DNA from: Kazachstania africana CBS 2517
Taxonomy: Eukaryota > Ascomycota > Saccharomycetes > Saccharomycetales > Saccharomycetaceae
Reading direction: 5' to 3'
NCBI RefSeq assembly: GCF_000304475.1
Contig: NC_018947.1
Coordinates: 448,453-512,452 of the forward strand
Length of the DNA: 64,000 nucleotides
A program made the translations under genes and the position numbers. Position 1 is the stretch's first letter, and every line of letters starts with the position of its first letter. The notes beneath the pieces were generated by a model. That model was given only the letters and a program-made list of their open reading frames with translations, ran no database searches and was not told where the DNA came from. Shown here piece by piece: positions 8,471 through 20,314 of the stretch.

Positions 8471-10324
8471 TTATATCTTGATTCTTGTAGGCAGTGTAAG
8501 GGATCTTCTGACCGTGCCGGTTGGCAATGAGAAGGGACTAGCGTTGCGGCTGGCGTAACGGCTGGCAAATGGAGTTGTTATGTCCTTCTTGAATCCTATA
8601 TTCAATGATTTGATATCGTCCATGGTCTCATCTTCTTCATTGTCCGTAGAAGTGTCATTTTCTGACATTTCATCGGAATAGGTGGATGAGAGTTCTGACT
8701 TGTTATCACTGTCAAATATACGTTGAGAACTGTGTTCGGTTTCGTAATCGCTTAAAATACCTTCTAGAACCTTCTTATAGGAGGCATCTAGCATGTTTGA
8801 TTCCTCATATTTGGCCATTTGTAGACGTAGTGTGATTCTTTGTGCGACAATACGCTTGAAGTATGAATTGAATAGCTTTTCTAAGTTCTCAACGTGCTCG
8901 TGAATTTCTTCTTCTTCTTCTTCTTCTGACTCTTCTTGAATGTCTGCAAATACCAGTTCTGCAGATTCCATAGGTGTATCTTCTTTGTTTGTAACACCAC
9001 TGTTTTCTTCTTCTTCTTCTAATATCGAATAGTGACCCATCGATAGTGGTATCACTTTATTCTTCACCACAATGGAGGGTTGTCTTATGATAGAGTTCAA
9101 TGACGCAGTAGCATGAGATCTAACCAATTTAGAATGGTTGCTATTCGACGAAGATGACGTTCTCAGGGAATTTCTAGGTTGCACCGTATTCAGCGACGAC
9201 GCAGCTCTTCTAATGGATGATGTAGTACGTCTTATGGAAGAATTAGTCTTACGTGTAACATCGCAGTCCTGTTTCTGCTTTGTCATTAAGCTTACGTTTA
9301 AAGATGATTTTCTTGATATAGATCTCTTCAAATTTGAAACGTAACCAGTCGTAGGATTCTGTCTAAAGGATATGGAACGTTTAACGGTTTTCAGTTGACC
9401 AGGTACCGTTGGTAGATTCTTATTGATACTTTGATTGCGTTTCGATTTGGATTGTGACTTCCTGTAAGAGAATAATTTTCTTCTTACAGCCATTCTCAAT
9501 TTCTTGAAATTTCTCTTGATCTTGATGCCCATGAGATGGAAATATTGTAAGAGACCTCCTTTACATCTAATGGCATTAGATCTCTTCAAAGCGGAACGTC
9601 TTGTAGATAAGTTTGTGGGGTATGGTACCGAACATAAACTTGAATTTGTAGATCTAACCTGTCTTATTGTCGGTATACGTTGCAATTTTAAAGAACGTTT
9701 GATGACAGTGTTATGATTCTTATTGATCATGGAGGACTCATTGGTACTGTCAGAAGTGGCCCTAATTTTACCATTTGAGATGTTATCACTAGAATTTGAC
9801 GATACAATTTCGTATGAAATATTATCAGCAGTACGAATAGTTTGGTTCCCAGAGCAAACAGTATTGCCCTCTGGGATTCTTTCCATAGAAAATTGTGCCA
9901 CTTGTGAAGAACCCAAGGGTAAATTACCCGTTTCTCGTATCGATGACATCCTCGAACTAGCTTTGGAATCACTCGTATTCGATTGTGCCATCGTGTAAGA
10001 AGCATCACTGGGGGCATTGAAAAATGCAGGAGACGTTGTATTATCAGAAATATTAGCAAACGAATAGTACCCATTAGACGAGTGTGTATTAGTATTGGAG
10101 GAAGATGTGTAATCGGAAAGTATCTGAGATCCAGAATCATTATTTTCCTGGACATGAAGATGGTGAGGGTCACGTTCTGATTTACCCAGTACTTCATTGA
10201 GAAGTAAGTGGTTATTCAATTCCACGTCAGAAGCCTGTAAATTTCCCGCAGATGGGAACTTGAAATCTACTTGAGGACCGTTGAGAGACTGTGTCTTTGT
10301 TCTTGTAGGAGTTCTAATAATCAT
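8471..10324 (-). CDS. AIM44: Bud-neck cytokinesis regulator Aim44/Gps1
   Basis: 617 aa from the ATG at 10324, chosen because the family begins MIIRTPTRTKT. S. cerevisiae Aim44 is longer (about 758 aa). The sequence is Ser/Asn-rich and probably disordered. Conserved islands are QVDFKFPSAGNL near the N-terminus, NGYYSFANISDNTTS (about 85-99), and a basic stretch around 250-300 containing KGGLLQYFHLMGIKIKRNFK. Acidic runs (EEEEEE, about 465-475) come from GAA/GAG repeats near 8904-8923. Aim44 localises to the bud neck and restrains Cdc42 and Rho1 during and after cytokinesis. The upstream region has three ACCAGC sites. Confidence 0.9.
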   Translation of the reverse strand: MIIRTPTRTKTQSLNGPQVDFKFPSAGNLQASDVELNNHLLLNEVLGKSERDPHHLHVQENNDSGSQILSDYTSSSNTNTHSSNGYYSFANISDNTTSPAFFNAPSDASYTMAQSNTSDSKASSRMSSIRETGNLPLGSSQVAQFSMERIPEGNTVCSGNQTIRTADNISYEIVSSNSSDNISNGKIRATSDSTNESSMINKNHNTVIKRSLKLQRIPTIRQVRSTNSSLCSVPYPTNLSTRRSALKRSNAIRCKGGLLQYFHLMGIKIKRNFKKLRMAVRRKLFSYRKSQSKSKRNQSINKNLPTVPGQLKTVKRSISFRQNPTTGYVSNLKRSISRKSSLNVSLMTKQKQDCDVTRKTNSSIRRTTSSIRRAASSLNTVQPRNSLRTSSSSNSNHSKLVRSHATASLNSIIRQPSIVVKNKVIPLSMGHYSILEEEEENSGVTNKEDTPMESAELVFADIQEESEEEEEEEIHEHVENLEKLFNSYFKRIVAQRITLRLQMAKYEESNMLDASYKKVLEGILSDYETEHSSQRIFDSDNKSELSSTYSDEMSENDTSTDNEEDETMDDIKSLNIGFKKDITTPFASRYASRNASPFSLPTGTVRRSLTLPTRIKI

Positions 10325-10442
10325 TGGTTTGTATAATAGCAAGGGTGCCTTGTCGATGAAGTGTTAAGGGTCGACAATGAAGAATCAAATCCAAAGTACT
10401 CTCACATTTTATATATATACTCTCGATCAGATCATGGAGAAG

Positions 10443-10838
10443 ACCAGCAGAACAAGGACCTGTCATTGCATGATCCATTCAAACCAACGCACCTCCATAC
10501 TCCAATTGCCCTTCAATATTCAAATGGCTGCCGTCTGAATCACATTGAATTTGCAGTTTCTCTTCACCAGCCATTCCATTTGGCTCTCGGGACTGAAAAT
10601 ATGTATGGCTGGTTTGGAGGTTTGTGCAGGCATTTCTGTGCATCACGTGATGTAAATTACTTTAGCATAAAGTTAGAGAACAGACCAGGATTATACATGA
10701 AGACTATCATGGTCTATCGTGTGTTGGACCCATTGATGTGTGATCTACCTTGTGCTATGATGGAGAGATTTATTGCCTTGGAAAGCAGTTACCACTAGGT
10801 GAAAAAAAAATGCGATGGCCTTTTCGATGCGATGAGCT
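10443..10838. promoter_or_regulatory. AIM44-TGS1 divergent promoter elements
   Basis: The 547 bp between the divergent genes contains ACCAGC at 10443-10448 and 10566-10571 and its complement GCTGGT at 10608-10613, matching the Swi5/Ace2 core. The 12-bp palindrome CATCACGTGATG at 10641-10652 contains a Cbf1-type E-box. GCGATGAGCT at 10829-10838 is a perfect PAC element only 34 bp before the TGS1 ATG. Inference: M/G1 control of AIM44 and ribosome-biogenesis control of TGS1. Confidence 0.6.
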
Positions 10839-10871
10839 GACTTCTCGAGGTGGACAAGAGACTGGTTAGTT

Positions 10872-11795
10872 ATGGGGAAGAAGGTGTATCATGCTTCACA
10901 TTTCTTGCATACGTTGAAGAAGAGGTCGAATAAGAGGTATAGGAAGTTGGTTCCCCGAATTGCTGACGATAATTATAGGATAAAATCACATGAAAGACTA
11001 CACGGGAAGCTGTTTAAATATTGGAAGAGCAGGCACAGTCTATTTTCTAAAATTGATTCGAATCAGATATATATGACTGAAGAGTTATGGTACAGCGTTA
11101 CACCGGAGGTTTTAGCCAAGTTTCTTGCTAAATTTATCAAAGCATGTCTTCCAGAGGCTAATTCGATACTGGATGTGTTTTGTGGTGGTGGAGGTAATAC
11201 TATCCAGTTTGCCATGGAATTCCCACGTGCCTATGGCGTGGACTCACGCATGGATCACCTTTATTGCACGGCGCAGAATGCTAAGGTGTATGGAGTTGAT
11301 GATAGAATATGGCTAAAATATGGTACATGGGATAAGATTTCTAAATCTGGTCTTTTCGAGAAGATGAAAGTAGATTGTGTATTTGCGTCTCCTCCATGGG
11401 GTGGACCTGAATACTCGAAACAGAATGTCTACGATTTGGAGTCGAGTCTACAACCCGTGGGGGTTACCGAATTGTTGAAGAGTTTCTTCAAGATATCTTC
11501 GAATGTCCTGCTTTTTCTTCCCAGGAATTCAGACTTGCATCAAATAGCTAGAACAACTAGGAAACTTTTGGGCCCAACTGCCAAATGTAGGGTTTTGTAC
11601 GTCAAGGATAACGGATATTTAAAGGGGATTGTCTGTATGTGGGGGGTGGCCTTCACTAATTATCAGGAGGATACGACCCTAGTTGAATTGAATGAGGTCG
11701 GTAACCATACAGATAATGAAAGCAGTGAACAAGAAGAAGATAAAGAAGTGTCCAGTTCGGAAAAACAGTATTTCTCTTATGATATTGACGGTTAA
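10872..11795 (+). CDS. TGS1: Trimethylguanosine synthase Tgs1
   Basis: 307 aa, close to the roughly 315 aa of S. cerevisiae Tgs1. A basic N-terminus is followed by the methyltransferase fold. The SAM-binding motif I is ILDVFCGGGGNTIQFA (about 99-114), the catalytic motif is SPPWGGPEY (173-181), and the cap-contacting region starts at ELWYSVTPE (71-79). The enzyme converts m7G caps of snRNAs and snoRNAs (U3 among them) to m2,2,7G in the nucleolus and is linked to pre-rRNA processing. The C-terminal tail (about 275-307) is acidic and variable. A PAC motif directly upstream agrees with nucleolar function. PRM4, next door in S. cerevisiae, is absent. Confidence 0.95.
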   Translation: MGKKVYHASHFLHTLKKRSNKRYRKLVPRIADDNYRIKSHERLHGKLFKYWKSRHSLFSKIDSNQIYMTEELWYSVTPEVLAKFLAKFIKACLPEANSILDVFCGGGGNTIQFAMEFPRAYGVDSRMDHLYCTAQNAKVYGVDDRIWLKYGTWDKISKSGLFEKMKVDCVFASPPWGGPEYSKQNVYDLESSLQPVGVTELLKSFFKISSNVLLFLPRNSDLHQIARTTRKLLGPTAKCRVLYVKDNGYLKGIVCMWGVAFTNYQEDTTLVELNEVGNHTDNESSEQEEDKEVSSSEKQYFSYDIDG

Positions 11796-11900
11796 ACCAG
11801 TGACTTTTCAATATATTTATATATATTCTACGTTATTTTGATAATGCATTTGTATCTATAAATCCTCCATCGAAGAAGAAAAAATTATATGCAGAGTGTC

Positions 11901-13877
11901 TTACAGGAATGTTGATTTGGATATTGGTGGGGGTTGTGGTAATGATGCTATATTACTCTGGCTAATTGGCTTCAATGCCCTATCTCTTAATTTACTGACA
12001 CTCTGAAAGGCTTCAATTATTTTATCCTTTCTCTCCAGCATTTTCTGTAATTCCAAAATTTCGTCATCTTTGTCGAGACTATAAGTACTATTATTGAGTA
12101 ATGATCTATTTTGCTTTTTTAAATTCAATATTTTATTTTCTAATTCATTGGTATATTTTTGAAACTGTCTTATTTGAGATTCCATTCCTTGAAATTTATT
12201 TTCTAACAACGCACCTATTTCGATCGGTAACATATCAATGATTTCACTCATTTGTGAATCTTGTAATTCAATCATATCTTTATTCATTATGTTTTCGTAA
12301 TTTTCCAATTTTTTTTTCAGTATACTATTTTCTGTTTGCAATAGGGATATATTTGGGTTATCAAGTGAGAATTTATTACTAGTATCATGGCTGCTTTTCA
12401 ATTTCATATCATTAATTGTTTCTTTCTGTTTTTCTAACCTGAATGTTAGTTCTTTTATTATTTTATCCTTCTCAACTTCACTCTTGGAAATAGTAGATAA
12501 ATTCTTCTTTATATTGAATCGTAGCGAGACGTTTTTGGCTCTCGATGCAAACCTTAACGTATTGATAGTCTCTGCATAGGTTTCCATTCTTGGATCAATT
12601 GTACAAATTGTAGTCACTGCACTATTTCCACTTAACGCAGGTTGTAATAGTCTCGTCAATTTAGAATCTCGGTAAGGTATGTGGTTGTTACCGTTACTAT
12701 TGAGACTAGGAGATGCTGGAGGACCCATGGGATTGGAGACATGTTTTGAATTTGATAAGGATTCTGCACTCAGTTTGGAAATTACAGTACCCAATGCCAA
12801 TAATGATTTATTAATAAATGCACCTTCTTTCCTTCTTTCTTGCTGACCTGCAGCCCTCTCTGAACCAGCCAAATCACACAGTGTTAAAGTACTTGACGTC
12901 TTCGAGCCATCGATAACATTATGAGTGACTAATCTGACTAAGATAACAGCGTGAGATCTGGAACTTCTTAGATTATATTCAGTTTCACTTGTTTTACGAT
13001 TCGAATCACCATATTTGATCCATTTCATTAATTCTTGACTTGTATCACATCTTTCCTCATTTAACCCAGTTATTTTCACGCCATACTCCAGGTCGTCTCT
13101 TATTCTCAATTCACTGCTATTCAATCTGCTTGGGGTAGAAGTGAATCTGGATGGTGTGAGTAAATGATTTGTACGGTCGTCATCTAGCAGGTCATATATC
13201 TTTTCGTTGTAAATCTCGAGATACGACAGTATAACGTCATATTTCTTATCATTTCTGGAATTCAAAACCTGATTAAACAGTAGAGACACAGACAATGGGA
13301 CAATACCGTCGGGATTCTCATTATCCCCCATCATAGTATAAGTCTTCCCTGATCCGGTCATACCGTAACAAAACAAAGTTGCATTGAACCCAGTAAACAA
13401 TTTATCAATCAATGGGATAGCCGTGGTTTTATAAATTTCGAAATTATCAACATGAGGGCTAAAGACATGATCGAATTTGTATTCATCGTTATTAGTATTT
13501 ATTGTCTCTACGTTTCTTATCTTAAAATTAGAGTATTCCCAAACTTCCTTGTTCTGATGAGGAACAGGTTTAACTCTTACTGTCACTGTTATTGTCCCAG
13601 AATAAGATTCATTATTACTAATTTTTCTTACACTATCATTGCGTTGAATGTAGGAAGTCTTTATAGAGGAAGATAATGAAGACCCTGTGGAAGGAAGAGA
13701 TGGTGGAGGACTACTACTACTCACATCAGATGACCCTGAGGTGCTTCGCATGTGTGAGGACCTTCGTATATTGGAAAATGAAGAGACTGTTCTTAGAGAT
13801 GGGGATGGAGGAGGAATACCCGAGGAACCACCTGATACTGACCTCATTGGAGTGGTCTTTCTTGTCTTTTGTATCAT
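11901..13877 (-). CDS. KIP2: Kinesin-like protein Kip2
   Basis: 658 aa (S. cerevisiae about 706). Residues 1-90 are a Ser/Pro-rich basic extension, typical of Kip2 and probably a microtubule-binding and phosphoregulated tail. The motor domain spans about 95-485, with P-loop GMTGSGKT at 172-179, switch I NLRSSRSH, switch II LCDLAGSERAAG and HIPYRDSKLTRLLQ. A coiled coil follows (about 490-650). Kip2 is a plus-end-directed CENP-E/kinesin-7-like motor that carries Bik1 and dynein to cytoplasmic microtubule plus ends and stabilises them during nuclear positioning. Its position between TGS1 and PEP4 matches S. cerevisiae. Confidence 0.95.
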   Translation of the reverse strand: MIQKTRKTTPMRSVSGGSSGIPPPSPSLRTVSSFSNIRRSSHMRSTSGSSDVSSSSPPPSLPSTGSSLSSSIKTSYIQRNDSVRKISNNESYSGTITVTVRVKPVPHQNKEVWEYSNFKIRNVETINTNNDEYKFDHVFSPHVDNFEIYKTTAIPLIDKLFTGFNATLFCYGMTGSGKTYTMMGDNENPDGIVPLSVSLLFNQVLNSRNDKKYDVILSYLEIYNEKIYDLLDDDRTNHLLTPSRFTSTPSRLNSSELRIRDDLEYGVKITGLNEERCDTSQELMKWIKYGDSNRKTSETEYNLRSSRSHAVILVRLVTHNVIDGSKTSSTLTLCDLAGSERAAGQQERRKEGAFINKSLLALGTVISKLSAESLSNSKHVSNPMGPPASPSLNSNGNNHIPYRDSKLTRLLQPALSGNSAVTTICTIDPRMETYAETINTLRFASRAKNVSLRFNIKKNLSTISKSEVEKDKIIKELTFRLEKQKETINDMKLKSSHDTSNKFSLDNPNISLLQTENSILKKKLENYENIMNKDMIELQDSQMSEIIDMLPIEIGALLENKFQGMESQIRQFQKYTNELENKILNLKKQNRSLLNNSTYSLDKDDEILELQKMLERKDKIIEAFQSVSKLRDRALKPISQSNIASLPQPPPISKSTFL

Positions 13878-14306
13878 AAAGGATGGGGTGATATAGGAAT
13901 ATCAGATATCAGTAGGTATATGGAGGTTCGATATGTGCTTTGCCTATATGTAAATAAATGAAATGTCAAATCCTCGAGCTATTGATTTTTCGAATTCCGC
14001 GATATCAATTTAAAGGTACGATATAGAAGCTTTGACTATTGAATAACACAAGTTATGTGAGAATTAGCAATAGTAAAGAGCATATTAAAATATATAAAGA
14101 CTTTTACTTATGAGATATATATATCTGGCAATATAAAACTTTTTTTCTTTTTTCAATTGAAATTTTTGTTATTAAAAATAAATCAAAAGAGAGAGTTGTG
14201 ATAAAAAAACATTTAAATGAATGGAAAAAAAAGAAGGAGAGCAACGTTAAATGAAGAAGATGTGGAGAGAGAGAAAAAAACAAAATGAAAAGTTTATGAA
14301 ACCATA
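13878..14306. other. Intergenic, KIP2 upstream / PEP4 3' end
   Basis: 429 bp, strongly AT-rich with A- and T-tracts (for example 14130-14150 and 14225-14285). It must contain the KIP2 promoter and the PEP4 3' end. No gene or specific site is recognised. Confidence 0.5.
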
Positions 14307-15993
<1,687 letters not shown>

Positions 15994-18348
15994 CTAGTAG
16001 AATGGTAGATTGTCCGGGTCCTCTTTGGTAGCATTGTCCAGTTTGGCACGCTTCACTTTGCGTGACGGGTCCCTTTGCGATTGCGATTGTAGACTCACCG
16101 AGTGCACTCTCTTTAAGATGTCACTGCCGTTGTCATTCTCGACTGTAGTTATGTCCGGGTCGCTCGTGACAATGTTGGCGTAGTGATAGTTCTTCATCAT
16201 CTCGCTCAGCCTCTTGACGTAGTTCTTCTCGTCATTGGTCTGTGGTTCGATGGTTCTTTCGTGGTTGTCAGTGCCATCTATTCCTCCGTCCTTGAAAAGA
16301 CCTGTTGGGTCATTGATAGTCAGTTTGAAACCGATGAGGAAAAACTGGTTTTTGTCCCAAATGATCTTGATTTCGTCTCCATCTTGTAAGAGATACTTCT
16401 GTCCAGCGCCGATCTTAACGTCGTTGATATAACTTACGTTGGTCCCCGAATGGCAATACCACAGATCGTCTAGACCTTGTGCAGGTGACTCGTATATGCT
16501 GTTCCCCACTACGTGTCTCTTCTTCAATATGAAACAATGTACCCTCGAAAGCCTACTGTCTTTAATCTTACAGTTACAGTCGTCTGATCTGCCAATAAAA
16601 AAGGGATTTATACCTTGATGTATATATAGACTGTCCTGTATCTTACTTTCTTGTAAGGGGCGCAACGTTAAAAACTTACCTCCGGCATTGTTGTTCTTCC
16701 TCCTGGTAACTGCTTTACTTGCATGGGCAGGCGTTCTTTTCGTTGTGGCCTGCTGTTGTGTAAATCTCATCGGTGGGTGGTTAGGTATTTTAAACCCTTT
16801 CGTTTTCAGTTCTTCTTGTTCCTTCACGAAAATTTCCATCTCTTGCTTTCTCTGTTGCTTGAGAAACGCATATTGTGCATCATCCATCTTTTCAATGGAT
16901 TTCTGTTGCGATAAGGATTGTGATAATGATACTTGGGAAGGCGGTTCACTTCCTAGTGACTCTATTTCATTATTTAAAGACACCATCTTGATCCATGGAT
17001 GTTCCAGGGCCCTTGCCGCCGTTAATCGATTGCTGGGATCTACTTGCAATAAAGAATCAATAAAATCCCTTGCTTCATCGGATATTCTGTAGTCTTTCAA
17101 AGGTCCTTCATGGTACGAACCCCTACTAATCTGTTTATACAATTGCTCTTGCGTACTCCCACTAAATGGTAAATGACCTGTTAAAATCACATACACAAGA
17201 CATCCCATCGACCACATATCGACTAACGACGAATATTCGTTTCTTTCTTCATCTTCTTCATTGTATTTACTTGAACTTCCAATTACTTCTGGTGCCACAT
17301 ACGCCAGAGTACCACAAAATGTCTTCATAAACGTACCATTCCCCTGGACTTTGGCCAAACCAAAATCTGTAATCTTCACTAGTACAGGGTCATCCTGTTC
17401 AATTAGTATATTGTCGGGTTTCAGATCTCTATGACTAATTCCCATTGAATGAATGTATTTGACAGCTTCCAATATCTGTCTAGATATCTCTTTGCCTGCA
17501 TCTTCACCGACTGCGCCATGCGCTGCTACGAAATCCATTAAATCACCCCCAGATACAAATTCCATCACCATGTAGTAACTTTCATTATCTTCATAAAATC
17601 CTTTCAAACTGACAATTCTTGGATGATTGAGCCTCTTTAAAACCTCTAATTCTCTAGTGACACCATCCAAATTACCCATCACTTTCCTTTTATTTATTAT
17701 TTTCACTGCATACGTCTTACCTGTGGTTCTCTCAACAGCTTTCTTAACAGTAGCAAATGCACCTTGACCAACTACTTCGTCCTGTATTGAGAAGTCCTTG
17801 TAGATCCCCGTCAGCATGGACTCAGGTGTCCTTCTCGACCCGTTAGAGTTGTAACTATCGTTTGATTTCAATTCATTCAATCGTCTCTTGAAGTTTTCGT
17901 TAATGAATATTACTAACGAGACAATATCTTCAGGAACACCTGCACCGACGACAATTTCATCCCCTTGAGATAAGATCATGTTGTTATTCTTTTCTATTTT
18001 CATCCCATTAAGCAAAGTGCCGTTGGTAGACGAATCTCTAAGCATCAAATTACCATCTTCCCCTAATAGGATCTGGAAATGCTTATTTGATAATCTTGAT
18101 ATATTTCCCAGATAATAGTCACAATTCAAATTTCTCCCGAAAGTCCAGACCTTCTTGATGGGTTCTTTGATTCTTAGTAGTTCCTGAGGGGTAGTGTCTA
18201 TCCTAAGATCCTTCATGGGTATCTTACCATTGGTACAGATCACCCTACAAACTATATTCTCATCGATTTTCTCTTGGGTAAACTTCTCAATTAGATATTT
18301 CTGCGTGGACTGTGTGGCTTGCTGTGTTGGTTGCGTTACAGGATCCAT
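15994..18348 (-). CDS. RAD53: DNA damage checkpoint kinase Rad53
   Basis: 784 aa (S. cerevisiae 821). Order: N-terminal TQ cluster with T5, T8, T12 and T15 (SCD1); FHA1 at about 45-150 with the phosphothreonine-binding GRN (R72) and SNKH; kinase domain at about 185-460 with GQGAFATV (194-201), catalytic K216, HRDLKPDN (306-313) and DFG (328-330); FHA2 at about 575-685 with IGRSDDCNC and SRVHCF; basic C-terminal tail with KVKRAKL near the end. The N-terminal TQs are Mec1 targets that recruit FHA partners. Rad53 restrains origin firing and activates Dun1. MCB-like sites lie just upstream. Confidence 0.97.
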   Translation of the reverse strand: MDPVTQPTQQATQSTQKYLIEKFTQEKIDENIVCRVICTNGKIPMKDLRIDTTPQELLRIKEPIKKVWTFGRNLNCDYYLGNISRLSNKHFQILLGEDGNLMLRDSSTNGTLLNGMKIEKNNNMILSQGDEIVVGAGVPEDIVSLVIFINENFKRRLNELKSNDSYNSNGSRRTPESMLTGIYKDFSIQDEVVGQGAFATVKKAVERTTGKTYAVKIINKRKVMGNLDGVTRELEVLKRLNHPRIVSLKGFYEDNESYYMVMEFVSGGDLMDFVAAHGAVGEDAGKEISRQILEAVKYIHSMGISHRDLKPDNILIEQDDPVLVKITDFGLAKVQGNGTFMKTFCGTLAYVAPEVIGSSSKYNEEDEERNEYSSLVDMWSMGCLVYVILTGHLPFSGSTQEQLYKQISRGSYHEGPLKDYRISDEARDFIDSLLQVDPSNRLTAARALEHPWIKMVSLNNEIESLGSEPPSQVSLSQSLSQQKSIEKMDDAQYAFLKQQRKQEMEIFVKEQEELKTKGFKIPNHPPMRFTQQQATTKRTPAHASKAVTRRKNNNAGGKFLTLRPLQESKIQDSLYIHQGINPFFIGRSDDCNCKIKDSRLSRVHCFILKKRHVVGNSIYESPAQGLDDLWYCHSGTNVSYINDVKIGAGQKYLLQDGDEIKIIWDKNQFFLIGFKLTINDPTGLFKDGGIDGTDNHERTIEPQTNDEKNYVKRLSEMMKNYHYANIVTSDPDITTVENDNGSDILKRVHSVSLQSQSQRDPSRKVKRAKLDNATKEDPDNLPFY

Positions 18349-19203
18349 GGATACTGGTCTAATAAATGTGGGTTTGACGGTATATGTGTAGCTATTTACT
18401 CTCTTTATAAGGCTTGATAAGGTGTGTAATATAAATTCGAAAAAATTTTACGCGTATTAATAATTGACGCGACTCATAAATAGACACTCTGGAATTCTAT
18501 CTAGCGGGTGTATGTGGTTGTTACAGTTGTCTTAGTGAGTAATGAATACTACCTGCTTGTTGCTCGGGTTCGTCTTACCTTGGATGGATGTCATTGCGGT
18601 GGGAGTATTACTGTAAGTCTTGCTACTGCATTTAACATTTTGCCAAGGTTTCATTCTGTGAAGAAGGTTATGACATTTGCCTCTGAAAAGCTCCGAAGTA
18701 TCATATGCCCTTGACGATGTATGAGGTAGAAACCTATGGGGTCTCATCATTTCCCCTAGCTATGACTATTCTCCTACGACGACTGCCATTCAATCAAGAG
18801 GAGGAAACGAGGCTGCAGGAGCTGTGGATTGTCTCATTAGCAGTAACTCCTCGTAACCATCCGCAATAGTCTTTTTCTACTGTTTACGATCAGCCTCTTT
18901 CACCGTCTGTAACAGGACTGTTCATCCTCTGTAGCCACCTTGCCCTTAGAATACGAGATGAGTATCCGATGCCTGACCGGCTCACAATGACACTTCTTGA
19001 AACATTCTCAGCTGCCATTAACCTATCCCATCCAGTAAATCCACCATAGATGGCATGGCTTACCAGAAATAGTCGATTAGCAGAAGGCATTGTTTGGTAC
19101 AATAAGATTTACGGATTATATAATGACGAAAAAAGCTTACTTCAAGGTACATATTCAAATATCAGATCACTCAAGATACTTTGCACTGGTTAGAATCGTA
19201 TCA
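18349..19203. promoter_or_regulatory. RAD53-RRD2 divergent intergenic region with MCB-like sites
   Basis: 855 bp. ACGCGT at 18450-18455 and ACGCGA at 18467-18472 lie about 100-125 bp before the RAD53 ATG and fit MBF control. The rest (about 18500-19200) has near-balanced composition, no ORF I can support and no tRNA or box C/D signature that I recognise. RRD2 could extend in frame into its upstream end, but family alignment does not support it. Confidence 0.5.
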
Positions 19204-20265
19204 ATGAGCTCGTGTCCACAGAAGAGGCTACTAACGAAAGATGACATGGAGATATGGGATTCCAGTCAAACGAAGAAGGAGCTTATAAATTTTATAACTG
19301 ACTTAGCAGAAGCCGTTAAGGATCGCGATAATACACAGTTTAAAGAACCTATTTCGGCAGAAGTAAGTTCGACACTAGCTCTACTGGATTCAGTTCTGTC
19401 AGTGGTGGACGAGCATCCAGTTTTAAATGACACTACATCCAGATTTGGAAAAACTGAATTCAGATCATTTTATCAGGATGTGAAGTCAAATTGCCACAAT
19501 TTGCTATCAAAGGCATTTGATACCCTTACGACAAATCAAATTGAACAGCTATCTATTTACTTTTACGAATCATGGGGTAATGAGGAGAGAATTGACTATG
19601 GCTCCGGCCATGAATTGAATTTCATTTGCTTTCTTTATGGTTTGTACAAATATGACGTATTTCGATTAGAAAGGGACTCCACCAATATCGTCATCTTAGT
19701 ATTTGTTAAGTACTTGAAGATAATGAGACGTTTGGAGACTTTATATTGGTTGGAGCCTGCTGGATCACACGGTGTATGGGGTCTAGATGATTATCATTTT
19801 CTACCGTTCCTATTTGGTGCATTTCAATTGTCAAATCATAAGCACTTAAAACCAAAATCTATTCATAATGATGAAATTGTAGATATGTTTAAAGACAAGT
19901 ATCTATATTTTGGTTGTATAGCATTTATTAACTCTGTAAAGACAACAGCATCTTTACGGTGGCATTCCCCCATGTTGGATGATATCAGTGGAGTGAAAAA
20001 ATGGTCAAAAGTTTCAGAAGGTATGATAAAAATGTATGTTGCAGAAGTGCTAAGCAAGTTACCAGTCATGCAACATTTTTACTTCAGTGAATTTTTAGCC
20101 TGTCCCACTGGGATCTCGCCATATGATGAAAGGAATGAACATTTGGAGAGTGAACACGTCCACAGTGGTTGGGGTGACTGCTGTGGTATCAAAATTCCAA
20201 GTGCAGTTGCAGCTACGGAGATGAATAAGAAGGGAGCACATTACAAACCAATGCCATTTGACTGA
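19204..20265 (+). CDS. RRD2: Phosphotyrosyl phosphatase activator, peptidyl-prolyl isomerase Rrd2
   Basis: 353 aa from the ATG at 19204, where similarity to Rrd2 (about 358 aa) begins with PQKRLLTKDDM. PTPA signatures are present: ESWGNEERIDYGSGHELNF (about 142-160), LEPAGSHGVWGLDDYHFLPF, a conserved block ending in LRWHSPMLDDISG, and the C-terminal block with GWGDCCGIKIPSA. The protein activates PP2A-type phosphatases and has prolyl isomerase activity. It converges with PRP46, leaving 49 bp between stop codons, as in the S. cerevisiae pair YPL152W-YPL151C. Confidence 0.95.
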   Translation: MSSCPQKRLLTKDDMEIWDSSQTKKELINFITDLAEAVKDRDNTQFKEPISAEVSSTLALLDSVLSVVDEHPVLNDTTSRFGKTEFRSFYQDVKSNCHNLLSKAFDTLTTNQIEQLSIYFYESWGNEERIDYGSGHELNFICFLYGLYKYDVFRLERDSTNIVILVFVKYLKIMRRLETLYWLEPAGSHGVWGLDDYHFLPFLFGAFQLSNHKHLKPKSIHNDEIVDMFKDKYLYFGCIAFINSVKTTASLRWHSPMLDDISGVKKWSKVSEGMIKMYVAEVLSKLPVMQHFYFSEFLACPTGISPYDERNEHLESEHVHSGWGDCCGIKIPSAVAATEMNKKGAHYKPMPFD

Positions 20266-20314
20266 GGAATGAGGGAGATATATGCAAGATAGAGATATAA
20301 ATATATATAAAGTT

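Noticed and set aside
10361..10798. A 145-codon open frame between AIM44 and TGS1
   Set aside because: It begins at GTG, has no recognisable similarity, and overlies promoter elements. It is treated as chance.
19222..19230. TACTAAC near the RRD2 start as an intron branch point
   Set aside because: It lies in conserved coding sequence (KRLLTKDD) and no matching donor and acceptor are needed to keep the frame.
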